In this document: positions 33,564-45,200 of the stretch, in pieces
How positions within the stretch are numbered: the first letter of the stretch is position 1
Layout of the letters: the number at the start of each line of letters is the position of its first letter
NCBI RefSeq assembly: GCF_000283155.1
Contig: NW_004454292.1
Span: 256,955-320,954 of the forward strand
Direction of reading: 5' to 3'
Source: Ceratotherium simum simum
Lineage: Eukaryota > Chordata > Mammalia > Perissodactyla > Rhinocerotidae
DNA length: 64,000 nucleotides
Translations under genes and position numbers: made by a program
The notes under the pieces: model-generated
Told to the model about the DNA's origin: nothing
Seen by the model: the letters and a program-made list of their open reading frames with translations, nothing else
Databases searched by the model: none

Positions 33564-35854
33564 CTTTTAGAGATACATTCTAGAATATGTACCAATGAAC
33601 AGTTATGATTTCTGGAATTTGTTTTAAAAATTACTTGGAGGTGAAGGAGATTGGGGGTGGGTTGGGGTACAGATGAAACAATGTTAACATGAGTTAATAA
33701 ATTTTGAAACTGGGTGATGAAATTTGATTCTAAGTCCCCTTGATTCCAAAGCCCATACACTGTTTTATCAGGTGGGACCACCAAACACCATCAATTATAA
33801 TACCACATTTCCTGGGTCTCTAAATGAAGTAAAGTAGTGATTTTTGAAAACCACCTATTATGATTCACTCTTCCTGTCTTCTGCATTTTTATTAACACCC
33901 TCTAAAGGAGTCAGGCCTTGGGAAAGGAAATAGAAAGTGTATGTTTTTCCTTTGGGCAATACTCTACAATAGCTCGGGCCACTCTTGCTACTGACTGACA
34001 TGGTCCAAATTCATGCAGTGCTTCCTTTAGTTAGCTTGCAGAGATTTATCCCCCAGCTGAAGCCTCTGAGTTGTTGCTGGTGCTGTATGGCTTAGCTGTT
34101 GAAACTGGAAGTGATTCCCCAAGTCTTCAAATGGACACTTGTGGGAGTGTTCCACTATAGATAACTAGCTGCTGTTGCCACCACAAAAATATCTTCTATT
34201 GAGCTTTCTAGTGGTTCTCAAATCTGAATTGGAAATCATGGGCTCACCCAGAAGTGGGTTTATCGTGAAATTATTGAATGCTAAGCTTCAGGGCCCACTA
34301 CCTGCCTGGGCTGCTCCCAAGACCCCAGCGTATGGTTAATGAGGTGTTGTGAATTCAAAGAGTACCTTAGTGTAGTCCCTGCCAAGAACACTTGAGTTGC
34401 CCTGAAATCTTACAGTTGATTTATGATAAAAACTTGATATTTTCCAAATTTGACAACAGTCCTAAAAATTACGTAGGGAATAGTGAGCTGTGAACCTGAA
34501 AGAAACTTTCTAACCTATCAGTAATAAAAAAAACTTTGATGAACTAGTCTAGAGGAAAGATAAATTATCTTTCAACTCCCTCTACAGATAATAGTACAAA
34601 ATCATTATCATTTAAAGATGTTATCAGAGAATACACAGCCAAAAATAAAGGAAAAAATACTATAGATTATGTCATAAAATTAATTACTAAAGTATTATGT
34701 TATTTTTCTGGATTTAGGGATGTTTGTGGTATTCGTCAGCTTTTCAATGTTTATAATTTTTTGTAATTTCTTATTCTACATGAATATTCATTTTTGAACC
34801 TAAGTGTTTTATATTCATAATTTTGTATTCCTTTTCTTAAAAGGTACTCTCAAGTTGTATTAACATCAGGCATCATAAAATCTGGACCCACTCTGTACCC
34901 ACCCTACTCTCTCAGCACCATCTGTATGCTGAACTTTTTAAAAATACTGTTTCTGTCTTCCTGTAGGAAGTTGACAGAGCTCCCAAAAGTCTTTCTAGTT
35001 CTTCCTTTCTTGGAAGAAAGGAAGACTTACCCTGAAAAGTTAGCTCAGGATGTTGATCCCAGTGGAGCCAGGCAGGAGTACACCCGTGTTCTCTAGCATC
35101 CACCTGTCTTACAGGTGGGGGTGGGGGTCTGTATTATGACGGCTTTCATCTCTCCTGGTCTGAGACCTATGGTCTGGGCTAAGCCACAGGATTGGCTAGA
35201 GAACTGGTTCCTTAGTATGCACACCCACACATCCAGTAACTCTAGCTCTCCTGGTGGGGTGGGTGGGGCGCATGCCCTGCCATCTAAGTGAGATTTATGG
35301 TAGCTCTTCTCTAAGCCTTCCCCTTAGCAGAAGCCATCTGCATGTATTCTTCAGACTCCAGTCTCCTATTCATTGAAATCCTGCCCCCCCTATGTCATGG
35401 TCCCTAGTACCTGGAGCACAAATGACTCTCAGAGAACTTGGATCCATGACATTTCCTCCCAGGACACAGGCACTTTCAGACATTGACTCTCATGATCTCT
35501 GAGCTACATTATAATCCTTGCTAGTTTGTAGTTATTGTAGTTATTTGGGTATAGTAACTATAGTGTATGGTAACTATTTTCTGAATTGAAAATTAGGGAA
35601 AACAGTGGCAGTGTTGAGCGTCCCTATGGAAGTTGTGGAAATAAATACTTAAAAGTTTCCTGAAAAATCTAGAAAATATGTAATTAAAGAGCAGTTTGCT
35701 GGTGTTTTAAATGAGCCCAGATTGTCGTGCATTGTAAATTCCTTCAGCGGCCCTTCACACATCCTCTCTTACCTTGCTGCCAGATGAGCGATGGTCATTT
35801 CTTGCTGCTCTCTTTGTTCCTGCCACTTGATCCCTTCTTCACAGTAGAGTTAGT
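33564..35854. other. Unassigned sequence
   Basis: About 2.3 kb with no confidently named repeat and no gene. TAGTGGTTCTCAAATCTGAATTGGAAATCATGG at about 34209 hints at a decayed hAT terminus. A TAGTTATTGTAGTTATTTGGG short internal repeat lies near 35530. Confidence 0.35.
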
Positions 35855-36095
35855 GGTCTTGAGAGTGAGTCTGGAGCCAGGCTGTTTGGGTGGAAATCTC
35901 AGATCTGTGACATAAGAGCATGTAACCCTGGGCAAGTTACTTAACCTTTCGGTTCTTCAGTTTCCTCATGTATGAAATGGTGGATAATAATGGCACCTAC
36001 TGCATGAGGTTGTCATGAGGATTAAGAGTAATAAGACTGCTTAGAACAATGCCTGGAAAACAATAGGTGCTCAATAAATATTTGTAATTGTAATT
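35855..36095 (+). repeat. MIR SINE
   Basis: Near full-length: GTCTGGAGCCAGGCTGTTTGGG, CCTGGGCAAGTTACTTAACC, CAGTTTCCTCATGTATGAAATGG, TGTCATGAGGATTAAGAG and ACAATAGGTGCTCAATAAATATTTG. Confidence 0.95.
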
Positions 36096-37943
36096 CTCTT
36101 TCTCATTTGTTATTTCAAATTTGATAAGGACTAAGAAACTAGGTAATCAGGCTTAATTAAACATGAAATAAGATAAAATTAAATGGTCTTCGAGTGAATG
36201 CCTGACCAACTAGCCCATGAGGAAAGTGTTTGAGCATTAGTGCAGCTGTCCCATTCAGACAGGAAAGCTCTAATGAGGCATCATTCTGGTAAGAGGGACT
36301 GCTTACCTGCCCTACTTCTTCTGATCAACAGAGTCTTGACTCCTATTATTGGTCTAGACAGGGAATTTTAATGTTATACAAAAGTATTATTCAATTCAAG
36401 TCTTTATAATGACAATAAAAAAATTATACGAAAATAGCTCAGCCTGAAATGAAAGCCTGTAGCTTATGAGTAGTTATATTAAATGTAATGAGGCTCAGAA
36501 CAAACTTTAATGTTCTATGTGGTTCCGATGTTGACCTCTAATATTCTATGTCCAGGAACCGGCGACACCCTTAGTCGGTAGTGGGTAAAGGAAATGTCTC
36601 TGTCCCCATTCAATTTAGATCCTCTTCTTCCATTATCCGGTTTTCGCAAGCTTCAGTAGTTTTGTTTCATTCATTCCAGCTATCCTTCCTTCTTATTTTT
36701 CCAGAACAGACCCATGTAAGGATGAAATTTCCAGTGCACAGACAGCCTCAGCCTAATTCTGAGACAAGGTTCTGTTTCTGAGATGAGAGTGAGTGGAGAT
36801 TATGATGCCTAGCTCATAGCAGTCTCTTAGTAAATATTTATTAAAGGAATGGATGATTCCTCTGGTTTTCAGTGGGAAGGAAATAATGCACATGGTCTAG
36901 AAAAACTGACCTCCAGTTGCACAGAAATCACTGACCCTAACCCGCTGTATTTCCTATGCCACACTATCAAACATCATCCTGGCTCTTCCAGCCAGGACTC
37001 GTATTGTTTACTAAATACACAAAACCGTCTATACATGAAGCTACACATACATACACTATGTGATATTTGTTCTGGTGGGTCAGAGGTATCTTTTGTTTGG
37101 TTTGACTGGATGGGTCACATTGCTCGGTAGCAGATTACAGATAGGAGAGCAGCTAATGTAGCTGTTAAGCATATTAAAATCTAAGTTGATTTTCTTATTT
37201 ATTTTGCTTGGAATTCTGACTTTTGTCTGTGGTCAATCCTTTCTCACAAAGCTTTAAGTTTACAGGCAACAAATGCACTAATAGCGATGTTGTTTTTGTT
37301 AAATTTTCTCTGCTAGAGATTATAATAAATGTTCAAACATCTGATAAGGAAAAAGAAAAGGGAACAGTTAAGAAATGGGTGACCTAAAATCAGGACTAAA
37401 TTCAAAATAAGCTGAAAAGTTTGCCATGAGTGAAAAATTTAAAATTTAGTTGCTCCATCTAGTGGTGAACCGTTATATGACTTTAGTGAAGAGATGTCAG
37501 TTTTTCGTGTTGAAGATTTTATTCAAATTTTGTTCTGGTAAGTGGAAAAAAATATTTAATAGTCTCACTATCATATTGTGCCACTTAACAGGGAATTACT
37601 CCACATAAAAAGAAAATATCACTACTTAATGAATCTAAATAGACTTAAAGATATATTTGCTAAGCAACTCAAATTTCAAATAATTCTTCCTCAGTCAGTC
37701 TAGGAACTAGCATCAACATTGATATCTATATCTATACCTATATTTTAATCCATATATCATCCTGAAAATATAAGAAGATTTAAGCCTAGCCTGGATTAGT
37801 AAGAGAGAAATGCTAATAGATCAGTTAAGAGCATGAGTTTTTGACTCAGGCCTTAATAAGGCCTGAAAAGTGCTCTGAGTTGTGTGAAAAATATCAATCT
37901 AGTCAAAAGATATTTAGTGATCAAGATTGCACGTGTAGCTGAA
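36096..37943. other. Unassigned sequence
   Basis: No gene. A CTCF-like motif lies at 37454-37465, and TAGTAAATATTTATTAAAGGAATGGATGA near 36830 resembles an L2 3' tail. Otherwise not assigned. Confidence 0.35.
37454..37465 (-). promoter_or_regulatory. Candidate CTCF-like motif (11 of 12)
   Basis: The minus strand reads CCACTAGATGGA, matching the CTCF core CCASYAGRKGGC except the last base. Motif presence alone does not show binding. Confidence 0.3.
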
Positions 37944-38175
37944 TGTAGTAAATTGTTGTGGTTAATGTGGGCTCTAGGTCAGGCTACTTGGGTTCAAATT
38001 CTGGCACCAGAGTTGTTAGCTGTGTGGCCTTTGTGTCTCAGTTTCTTCATCTATAAAATGAAAATAATACTGCCCCTCTCATAGAGTTGTGAGGTTAAAT
38101 TAGATACTGCGTGGTAAGCGCTTGGAACTATATCTGACACAGAATAAGAACTCAATAAAATTTTCCTGCTATCAT
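37944..38175 (+). repeat. MIR SINE
   Basis: GGGCTCTAGGTCAGGCTACTTGGGTTCAAATTCTGGC, GTGTGGCCTTTGTGTCTCAGTTTCTTCATCTATAAAATG and GAACTCAATAAAATTT give a nearly complete sense MIR. Confidence 0.93.
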
Positions 38176-38711
38176 TACTGACTTTGTTTTGTGTATTCAT
38201 GGATTTCTTGGTCTTCATTTGGTGTCTAATTGAATTGTACCAAGTAGTCAGGTATCCATTTGGCAAACCACTGGGAATTACTTGTTTCCCTGACTCAGTG
38301 AAGTGTTGCCACTCTCGGAGGGACTCTTCATTGCAATATCTTAATGGTAACCCAAATCCCATTCTGCAACATTATGTATGTGGTCAGTCATTCACTTTCC
38401 AAATTCAGCTTTCTCTCCCAGAATTTCAGCACTCAACTGGAAAGCAGAGATGGTGTGCTTGCTCCTGGGCACGCCCAAGGTATGTTAATTTCCTCCTGAG
38501 AACTTCAAAATCATAGTTTGGCTTTAGTCTTTCCTGACAACAAAGTTTGGTCAGCGGAAGGAGAGATTCCATGAAGCTACTCGCATATAGATTCCAGGAA
38601 AATAGCACACTGTGTTGACCGTGTTAGACTACATTTTCTTTCACCCTTAGAAAGGTGTCTGCCATGAAGATGCCTCCCTTCTTCCAGAATCTAATTGCAG
38701 ATTCCCTTAAG
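38176..38711. other. Unassigned sequence
   Basis: Overlapping short frames on both strands (38051-38362 and 38184-38516) show no protein signature. The 38051-38362 frame runs into the MIR on its left. Confidence 0.35.
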
Positions 38712-38948
38712 GGTATGAACTACGGAGCCAGAGGTGCACAGTTTTAAATCTTAGCTCCGCCATTTAATAGTAGAACAACCTTAAAAAATTATTGACCTCT
38801 GAGGGCTCTTCTGTATTCATTTGTAAAAGGAAAATCGTAGAACCTATCTCAAAGGTTGTTCTGCAAATTAAATGAACTAATATGTATAAAGCACTTAGAA
38901 TGGTGTCTGCTGTGTAGTAAGTGGTATATAAGGGTTACTTGTTACAGA
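38712..38948 (+). repeat. MIR SINE
   Basis: GAACTACGGAGCCAGAGG, AATCTTAGCTCCGCCATTTAATAG, GGTTGTTCTGCAAATTAAATGAACTAATATGTATAAAGCACTTAGAATGG is MIR sense text, moderately decayed. Confidence 0.88.
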
Positions 38949-39059
38949 ATCATTTGTGGATGGTCATTATTCTGTGGAGCATGAAATGTTATATCTTTCT
39001 AGAAATTCCAAATTCAACATAATCTAAGACTTATTCTTTCATTTTCACCTTTTGTGACA

Positions 39060-39310
39060 TTTTCCCATATACTATCTTCTTGACTCTGGTCTTGAATTTT
39101 CTTTGCCTCTTCTTAGTCTTTTATTTCCAATTTTTCTTCTTAGATGCTATTGTCCACTTCAGAAACTCTTTTCTCCTGTTAATACGTTTTTCTCTAACTC
39201 TTTTACTTCTTACTAGGGAATTCCTCAAGGACATGAACTGTTTATTCTTTATATGTTTCTGATGCCTTGCACAGAGCTAGATCCGTGGTGGGTGCCTGAT
39301 AAACATGCAA
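39060..39310 (+). repeat. L2 3' end (diverged)
   Basis: CTCAAGGACATGAACTGTTTATTC, then TGATGCCTTGCACAGAGCTAGATCCGTGGTGGGTGCCTGATAAA, resembles an L2 tail. The 60-residue frame at 39080-39262 is part of it. Confidence 0.65.
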
Positions 39311-39377
39311 TAAAATATACAGAAAAACCAGCTTGCATTTGCACCTGAAGTTTGTGATTGCCTCAGAAAAGAATACC

Positions 39378-39575
39378 CACAATGATAATTATTGTCATTT
39401 ACTTAATAGCTATTAAATGCTAGGCACTATGCTAAGGCTCTTATGTAGCATGATCTCATTAAATGGCATCAACAATTTGGGGGGGTAAATCCTATTAGTT
39501 TCATTTTACAAGTTAGGAAGCTGAAGTTCAGATAATATAAATTACTTGCTCAAGGTGTCACTGTTAATGGCCAAA
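39378..39575 (-). repeat. MIR SINE, antisense
   Basis: AATGCTAGGCACTATGCTAAGGCTC, then TTTCATTTTACAAGTTAGGAAGCTGAAGTTCAGA and TTGCTCAAGGTGTCAC, is antisense MIR. Confidence 0.85.
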
Positions 39576-40519
39576 GCCTCTTTCTCCTGAAAGAGAACCC
39601 CTATTGGTTATTGTTCAACTTCTTCATTTTTTATGGCTCATGGGATGTTGGTTTAGGATGAGGCCGCAGTTCTTTGGTCTGCTATCTCCCGCAGGCAAGT
39701 GCCTTTGCTGAGCTTCCCCGGAGAACTACACATCCAAGAGGCTGCAAATTCAAATACTATGGGAGCAGTACAGAGAACAGTATTTGTTGTATGAGGATAT
39801 GAGCTGTGTCCAAAAGAGCAGATCTGACTTAACTCCAGTGCAATATTGTCAGTAAGAAAAGCTAACCCAGTGCTGACAGATATTCTGATTTTTTGAGAGC
39901 ATCTGGAAATCTTGAGTTTTGTGTTTAACCTCTAAATCTAAAACCTAAATTTTAAATGTTGGCCCCAAATTTAAAAGAACTCTGTGCAGGCCAAATAAAA
40001 CAGGCTGGTGGGCCACATCTAGCCCTCGGGCACCAGTTTGCAACCTCTGACCTATGCACCGAAAATAGCCAAGACCCTGGCTCCTCTGCTCTGTAACTAA
40101 GCCCCAGGCCCAATGCCATGTACAGATATGAGCTGCATATAGTTGTCACTGGCCTGGGGGCTGCGTGGCCAATATCAGGAGCCATTGCTCATTTATCAGC
40201 AAATAGATTACTGTGTAGAATTTTAAAAAATTGTCTCTTTTACTTATGTTTTTTTTTCTCCCCCCCTTCTCTTCTTTTTGATGCTGGTTGTGGCTGGAAG
40301 CCTGATAATTCCTATATGCAGCAAACTCAAACAGATTCTTGACTTGGAAAAGCTTCCTACCTCTTTGGGGTTCCTGAGCAAGCATTTTTAAATTTTAATT
40401 CTCTGTGAAGAAAAACAATGGTTCATAGTAATTCAGTTAATGGGGTGAGAGACTAAACAGAAATAACTGAATCTCTTAGAAAGTTAAATTAAAAAAAAAC
40501 AAAAACAAAAACGAGTCTC

Positions 40520-40521
<2 letters not shown>
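39576..40521. other. Unassigned sequence
   Basis: The 39950-40200 part (GGCCCCAAATTTAAAAGAACTC...GGCCAAATAAAACAGGCTGGTGGGCC) has the look of a decayed hAT-type repeat, but I cannot name it. No gene. Confidence 0.35.

Positions 40522-40522
<1 letters not shown>

Positions 40523-40558
<36 letters not shown>
40523..40558 (+). repeat. (GA)18 microsatellite
   Basis: Eighteen uninterrupted GA dinucleotides. The long uninterrupted run predicts high length polymorphism. It accounts for the SLSLSLSLSL tract in the minus frame 40489-40740. Confidence 0.98.
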
Positions 40559-40561
<3 letters not shown>

Positions 40562-40599
40562 TAGACTAGCATCCTGGTTCTAGACACCACCTCGAATCT

Positions 40600-40790
40600 G
40601 TTGGCTACTGAATCTTCATCTCTGTGCCTGACTTTTCTTTGAATCTGCCTAATCCTCTGACTGTCCAGGCTGGACTCCAAGCTCCCTGAGGGTAGGGACC
40701 GTGTCTGTCTTGTCACAGCAGTATCCCCAGGCTCTAGCACATTGCCTTAACACAAAGTAGGGGTTCAATAAGTATTTGCTAATTGACTCC
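40600..40790 (+). repeat. L2 3' end
   Basis: CCAAGCTCCCTGAGGGTAGGGACCGTGTCTGTCTTG, CAGTATCCCCAGGCTCTAGCACATTGCC and GGGGTTCAATAAGTATTTGC form a clear LINE-2 3' terminus. Confidence 0.92.
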
Positions 40791-40792
40791 TG

Positions 40793-41345
40793 GATGTTTC
40801 ACTTGGATGTCATCCTGTCACCCCAAATCTAGTATGTCCAAATCTAACGTGTCTCCAAATTGACTCCTTTCTGAACATCAGTTTCTATAATGGCGTTAAT
40901 TATTTTCCCGTTCACACAGACTTGGAAGCCTTGAGTCATCTTTGAAATCCCCTGTTTTCCCCATCCTGTCAGTCATCAGGACCTGTGAATCCTCTCTGAA
41001 TAATGTCGGTTGTGGCCTCTCTGCCCTTCCCTTCCCCTTCCACGTCAGTCTGGCTTAAGCCCTGTTACCTCATGCCGCCTAGCACTATTGCAAGATTCAC
41101 GTCACTGTTCTCGCAGGTCTTGTGTCTTCCCTCACTAATCTATTCTGTTTATCACAGGAAAACAAATTTTCAAGGACTTTAGCCCCTTACTTAAAGGCCT
41201 TTGTGGTTTTCCTTTGTTTGTTACTGAGTCCAAACTTAGCTTTGTAGACCAGCCACAATTTATTCACACCTAACACTCCCGTCTTATTTCATTATGCCCT
41301 TACCCAAATGCTTTAGTCAGAATGGTTCCTTTGGCAGTTCCTGAA
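40793..41345 (+). repeat. L2 fragment (ORF2 3' region)
   Basis: TGGATGTTTCACTTGGATGTCATCCTG, AATCTAACGTGTCTCCAAATTGACTCC, CTTGGAAGCCTTGAGTCATC, CTGTCAGTCATCAGGACCTGTGAATCC and AGGCCTTTGTGG follow L2 order. As an earlier part of L2 lying after another copy's tail, it is a separate insertion. Confidence 0.82.
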
Positions 41346-41567
41346 AAAACTAAGCACAGACTTTCTTTTTCTTTTTCTACTTATGATATTTTCTTAGCTT
41401 CTTCCAGTTAAATAAACCTTACCCCAAATTTCTGTTCTATATTAGTTTATCGTGAGACAAATGTGTGTCTTTCTTTTTTTTCCCCAATATGAATTTCCCT
41501 GACACTCTACTATACTCATTATATCATGAACATGGAGTGCATTCCATATGCTATTTTGTAGAAAGGC

Positions 41568-41815
41568 AGTACCGTATAGTAGTGCAACATATAGACTCTG
41601 AAGCCAGGCAACTGATTTTAAATCCTGGCGCTACCACTCACTATCCTGGTGACCTCAGTCAAGTTACTAAACCTCTCTGTGCCTTAATTATTTCTACTCT
41701 ACGTTGAACATAAAAATAATGCCTATCTGACAAGATTGCTGAGAGGATTAAATGAATCATTACATGTAAAACAATGGCTGGTACAAGGTAAGCACTAAAT
41801 AATAATAATGATGAT
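41568..41815 (+). repeat. MIR SINE
   Basis: GACTCTGAAGCCAGGCAACTGATTTTAAATCCTGGCGCTACC, CAAGTTACTAAACCTCTCTGTGCC and AAGATTGCTGAGAGGATTAAATGAATCATTACATG make an almost complete MIR. Confidence 0.95.
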
Positions 41816-41984
41816 GGTGTTGATGACGTTATTTGTTATGTGTATGCCATTTTTCCACAACTGATCTGTAAATTCTTCAAGTCAGAGATTTCCATATATC
41901 CCTCTGCCTTGCACAGGGGAGACTCACAGGAAGAGACTGTGATGCAAAGGTTCACAGCGGTCAGGAGACCAGGCATCTCAGATT

Positions 41985-42220
41985 AGGCAGGTCTCTCAAC
42001 TTCTTTGAGATTCCCATTTGCTTATGTGTAAAATGGGGATAATTTTTTCTTACATTTATATACTATATTAAAGTTAAAATGTTTCATGTACAATAACTCA
42101 TTTATTATCTGCCTGTCTACCTCACATATGAGATAATTTATGCAAAGCATGTTGGAAATTAAGGCATGCAGATGTAAACTGTATGACCAAGATGCTCAAT
42201 AAGTGCTTTTGGGAGAATGG
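41985..42220 (+). repeat. MIR-like SINE, partial
   Basis: TCTCAACTTCTTTGAGATTCCCATTTGCTTATGTGTAAAATGGGGATAAT is MIR core; ATGCTCAATAAGTGCTTTTGGGAGAATGGGATC near 42193 may be its 3' end after an AT-rich interruption. Confidence 0.7.
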
Positions 42221-43580
42221 GATCAAACGTCTGTCTTTCTTTTCCCCCCTCCCCTCTAATGTAAACTCCATATAAAAAGAATCAGGAGAATTTCCTTTTG
42301 ATATTTTTATTCAATAGTGTCCCTATCTTCTCACGGAGCATACCCCCGCCCTCCCCCTACCTTCCAGAAAAGCATTATTTCTTTTAGAAGGGCAAGCGGT
42401 GAATGTGAATAGAGGCACCTGGTTCTGTGGTATGCTGGTGCCCGGAGAAATAGTAGGAATTGAAGAAATCACTTAAAATAATGTTCTAACTCTTGTTCCA
42501 CAGAGTTTAGGTTTTTGCCTACTGTTTATCAGGGTGATTATTATCTCTTTTCTGAGGTAAAAAGAGAGGCTAGACTTGGAGAAAGAGGGGTAGAGAAAGT
42601 GAGGTACAGAAAACCAAATAATCATCATGGGAGAAAAGAAAATCAGAAACTGGAAACTGACATGAGGACAATGATGGTATTAGATTAAAAATGAATAAAA
42701 GGTGGAGCCATACAAAATGAATATGATTTTTTTAAGGCAAGAAAGTGACTTGTTTAGTCTTTGAGAAGCAGAATATTATCAAAAAACATACTAAAAATAA
42801 TGAGTAGAGAAGGGTATATGATATGGCCAGCTGTGGGAATTTCAACGCTGGCTTCTGTGCTAATTATTAAGTATCCCAGCTCTCATTCTATATTCAAACT
42901 AAGCATCCATAAACTTCTCTCTCTGGCAGGATGAGACATAAGAAGATATTCAAATACCAAAGTAACTATGGAAATAGGAGGAACAAAGAAGAATTCTTGA
43001 AAGTCTCTGGGTAAAGATAAAAGGAAAACAGAATAAAGAAGATCTCATAGCAGGGGCTTGTGACAGATCTCCAAATCAGGAAGTCAGGAAAGATGAAGTG
43101 GAACGAAGCCAATCTCCACGTCCAGGGAGATGGTCCATAGATTTCAACTACCCAGTTAACTTTCAGATAACTCACTCAGGAGAACAGAACTGGAAATGTA
43201 TAAAACGTAAGTTTAATTCTCTCAGTAAATGATGCAAAAAGAGTAGGAAGAATTTTGAAAATGGTCTCACATTCTGAAGAAGATTTTATAGACTGCCTGA
43301 ATGTCTTAAATAGCTTAGAGAAGAATGATCCTGGATTAGCCAAATTCTAAGTATGAACATTATTCCAAAATGTTAGGAAACCAAGCTTAACTTGCTTATA
43401 AATTTGATGAGTTAAAAAAATATGTAAATCTATATATTATTTATGTATACATACGACAAAAATTTTTAAGGGAAAATTGTAGATTTGTGCCATACCAAAT
43501 AAAAGGCAAGAGGTACTTTTTAATATATAGTTAATGTAAATGCCTTATTGGATCCCTATTCTCTTATTACAGTCTGAAAT
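42221..43580. other. Unassigned sequence
   Basis: A pyrimidine-rich patch at 42235-42257 and AT-rich DNA. No gene or named repeat is supported. Confidence 0.35.
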
Positions 43581-43870
43581 TAGCTGTGCATTTTGGTGAC
43601 TATAGGTTATGTATTTCTATGCAGCAAACACCTCAAAATTTAGAAGTTTCCGCATGGTTTCTTATCCTCTTATTTGGCGTGTTTACAAGGTCTCTTGAGT
43701 CCTAGGCTTGGAATTTCCTCAATGTCACTTCCTCCTCATTCAGTCAAACCAAGTCTCAAGGCCAGCCCCTCTTCAAGGGGTGGAGAAATTGACTCCTCCT
43801 CTTCTGTGGGAGGAACAAGAAAGAATTTGTGGCTATTTTTCATCTATCATAAGAGTTTAACTCAATTACA
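43581..43870 (+). repeat. Ancient dispersed repeat (uncertain family)
   Basis: TTATGTATTTCTATGCAGCAAACACCTCAAAATTTAG at the left and CTTGAGTCCTAGGCTTGGAATTTCC, CAATGTCACTTCC, AAGTCTCAAGGCCAGCCCC and TCAAGGGGTGGAGAAATTGACTCC at the right are both parts of one known mammalian dispersed repeat, with the middle deleted. The frame at 43674-43883 is repeat-derived. Confidence 0.55.
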
Positions 43871-44640
43871 AAACGGGATATGAGATATGAAAGAATCTGG
43901 CAAATTGAAAACTGCTAAATTATTGCAAAGTGCTATTAATATGTAACTGACCCATTGTTCCTTCCCTCCTTCTCCAGGATATTTCTGGCAGGATCCTCAT
44001 GAGGAAATTCAAGACAGGATGCTGCAGGCATACTGAGCCAATTGGAAGGGCATTTTGGGCCTTGGCCACTACCTATTTGTATCTTGCTATGGAGAATCTC
44101 ATATATGAGTCTGCTACCAAGTCAGTGACATATAAAGTGCACTGAATTTCAGAAAGAAAGATTTTTCTGTGTGCCATAAATCTTGTGATAATATTTGTCA
44201 TTAGCTCAAGCACTGATCCGTAGTTCAAAGGAAATTTACACTTCAACTCAGTAAGACAGATTTTTATCTTCTTAAATCTTGGTACCAGAGGCCTAAAGAA
44301 AAATAGTCAAGCAAACAAAGTAAGGTTGAATTACCTTGTTTATTCAGCTCTGTGACATCCTCATGAGAACTCAACAGTGACAATGGGCCTGAGGGGTCAG
44401 CGATTGTTTGTAGTGGGCACTTCTTGTGGTACCTCCACAATGCAGGGTTCCCATTCTCTGAGGAGCTGCCAACATGCACAGATATGTCCTCTTCTTGTCC
44501 CTGCCCTGACAGCCATCTCAATATTAGGAAAGAGTCCCCTGGACCATGGCTTATTGGTCTGTCATCTGACCTAAGGTGAGCTGATCAGTTTGTCTCTCTC
44601 GTGAGTGAGTTAGAAATGTTGCCAGAAGAGCAACAGTGTT
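43871..44640. other. Unassigned sequence
   Basis: Short overlapping frames on both strands at 44264-44574 with no recognised domain. No gene called. Confidence 0.35.
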
Positions 44641-44880
44641 ATTGGAAGTTGTTAGTAGCTGAGACACATTGCAGTGCTCTGGGAGGAAGGCCCAGAATCT
44701 CCTGCAGAAGAAATATATGGAATTGCCCTAGCCCTTTCTGATCCTTGGTTTAATTCTTTCTTCAATTCTATAAGATATTCCAGTATTCTTGCAATAAATT
44801 CCCTGTTTTTGCTCAAACTACTAGAGTTGGTTTCTGTTACTTGTTATCAAAAGAAACAACTAATAGAAGACAGCCACAAC
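44641..44880 (+). repeat. LTR-like or ancient repeat 3' end (uncertain)
   Basis: GCAATAAATTCCCTGTTTTTGCTCAAACTACTAGAGTTGGTTTCTGTTACTTG, followed by AAAGAAACAACTAATAGAAGACAG, is the end of a common mammalian repeat carrying an AATAAA signal. Confidence 0.5.
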
Positions 44881-44919
44881 CATGGCTGAATGGTTAGAAG
44901 AAAATGTTTTATCTGGATG

Positions 44920-45200
44920 CCATTTTATTCATTCGTTGATTCATTTAATAGTCTTTTATTGAGGACCTATTATATGTCAATCACAGAGACAGGCACACAA
45001 ATAAGACAGGAGGAGGTGTGAGGAGAGAGTCATGCAAACATGTAATTACACTAAATTGTGATAATCTTCTAGTAGAGATACTTACAAAGTGATGTGGGAG
45101 TATAGATAAGAGAATGAATGAACTCTCTGGGTAGGTTGGGGAACTGAGGTTAATCAGCTCAGAGAAGGATTTAAGCTAAGGACTAAATCAAAGCTGTACA
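44920..45200 (+). repeat. Ancient dispersed repeat (uncertain family)
   Basis: CATTCGTTGATTCATTTAATAGTCTTTTATTGAGGACCTATTATATG, then an ordered decayed match through GAGAAGGATTTAAGC, resembles the same class seen at 56930-57320. Confidence 0.5.
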
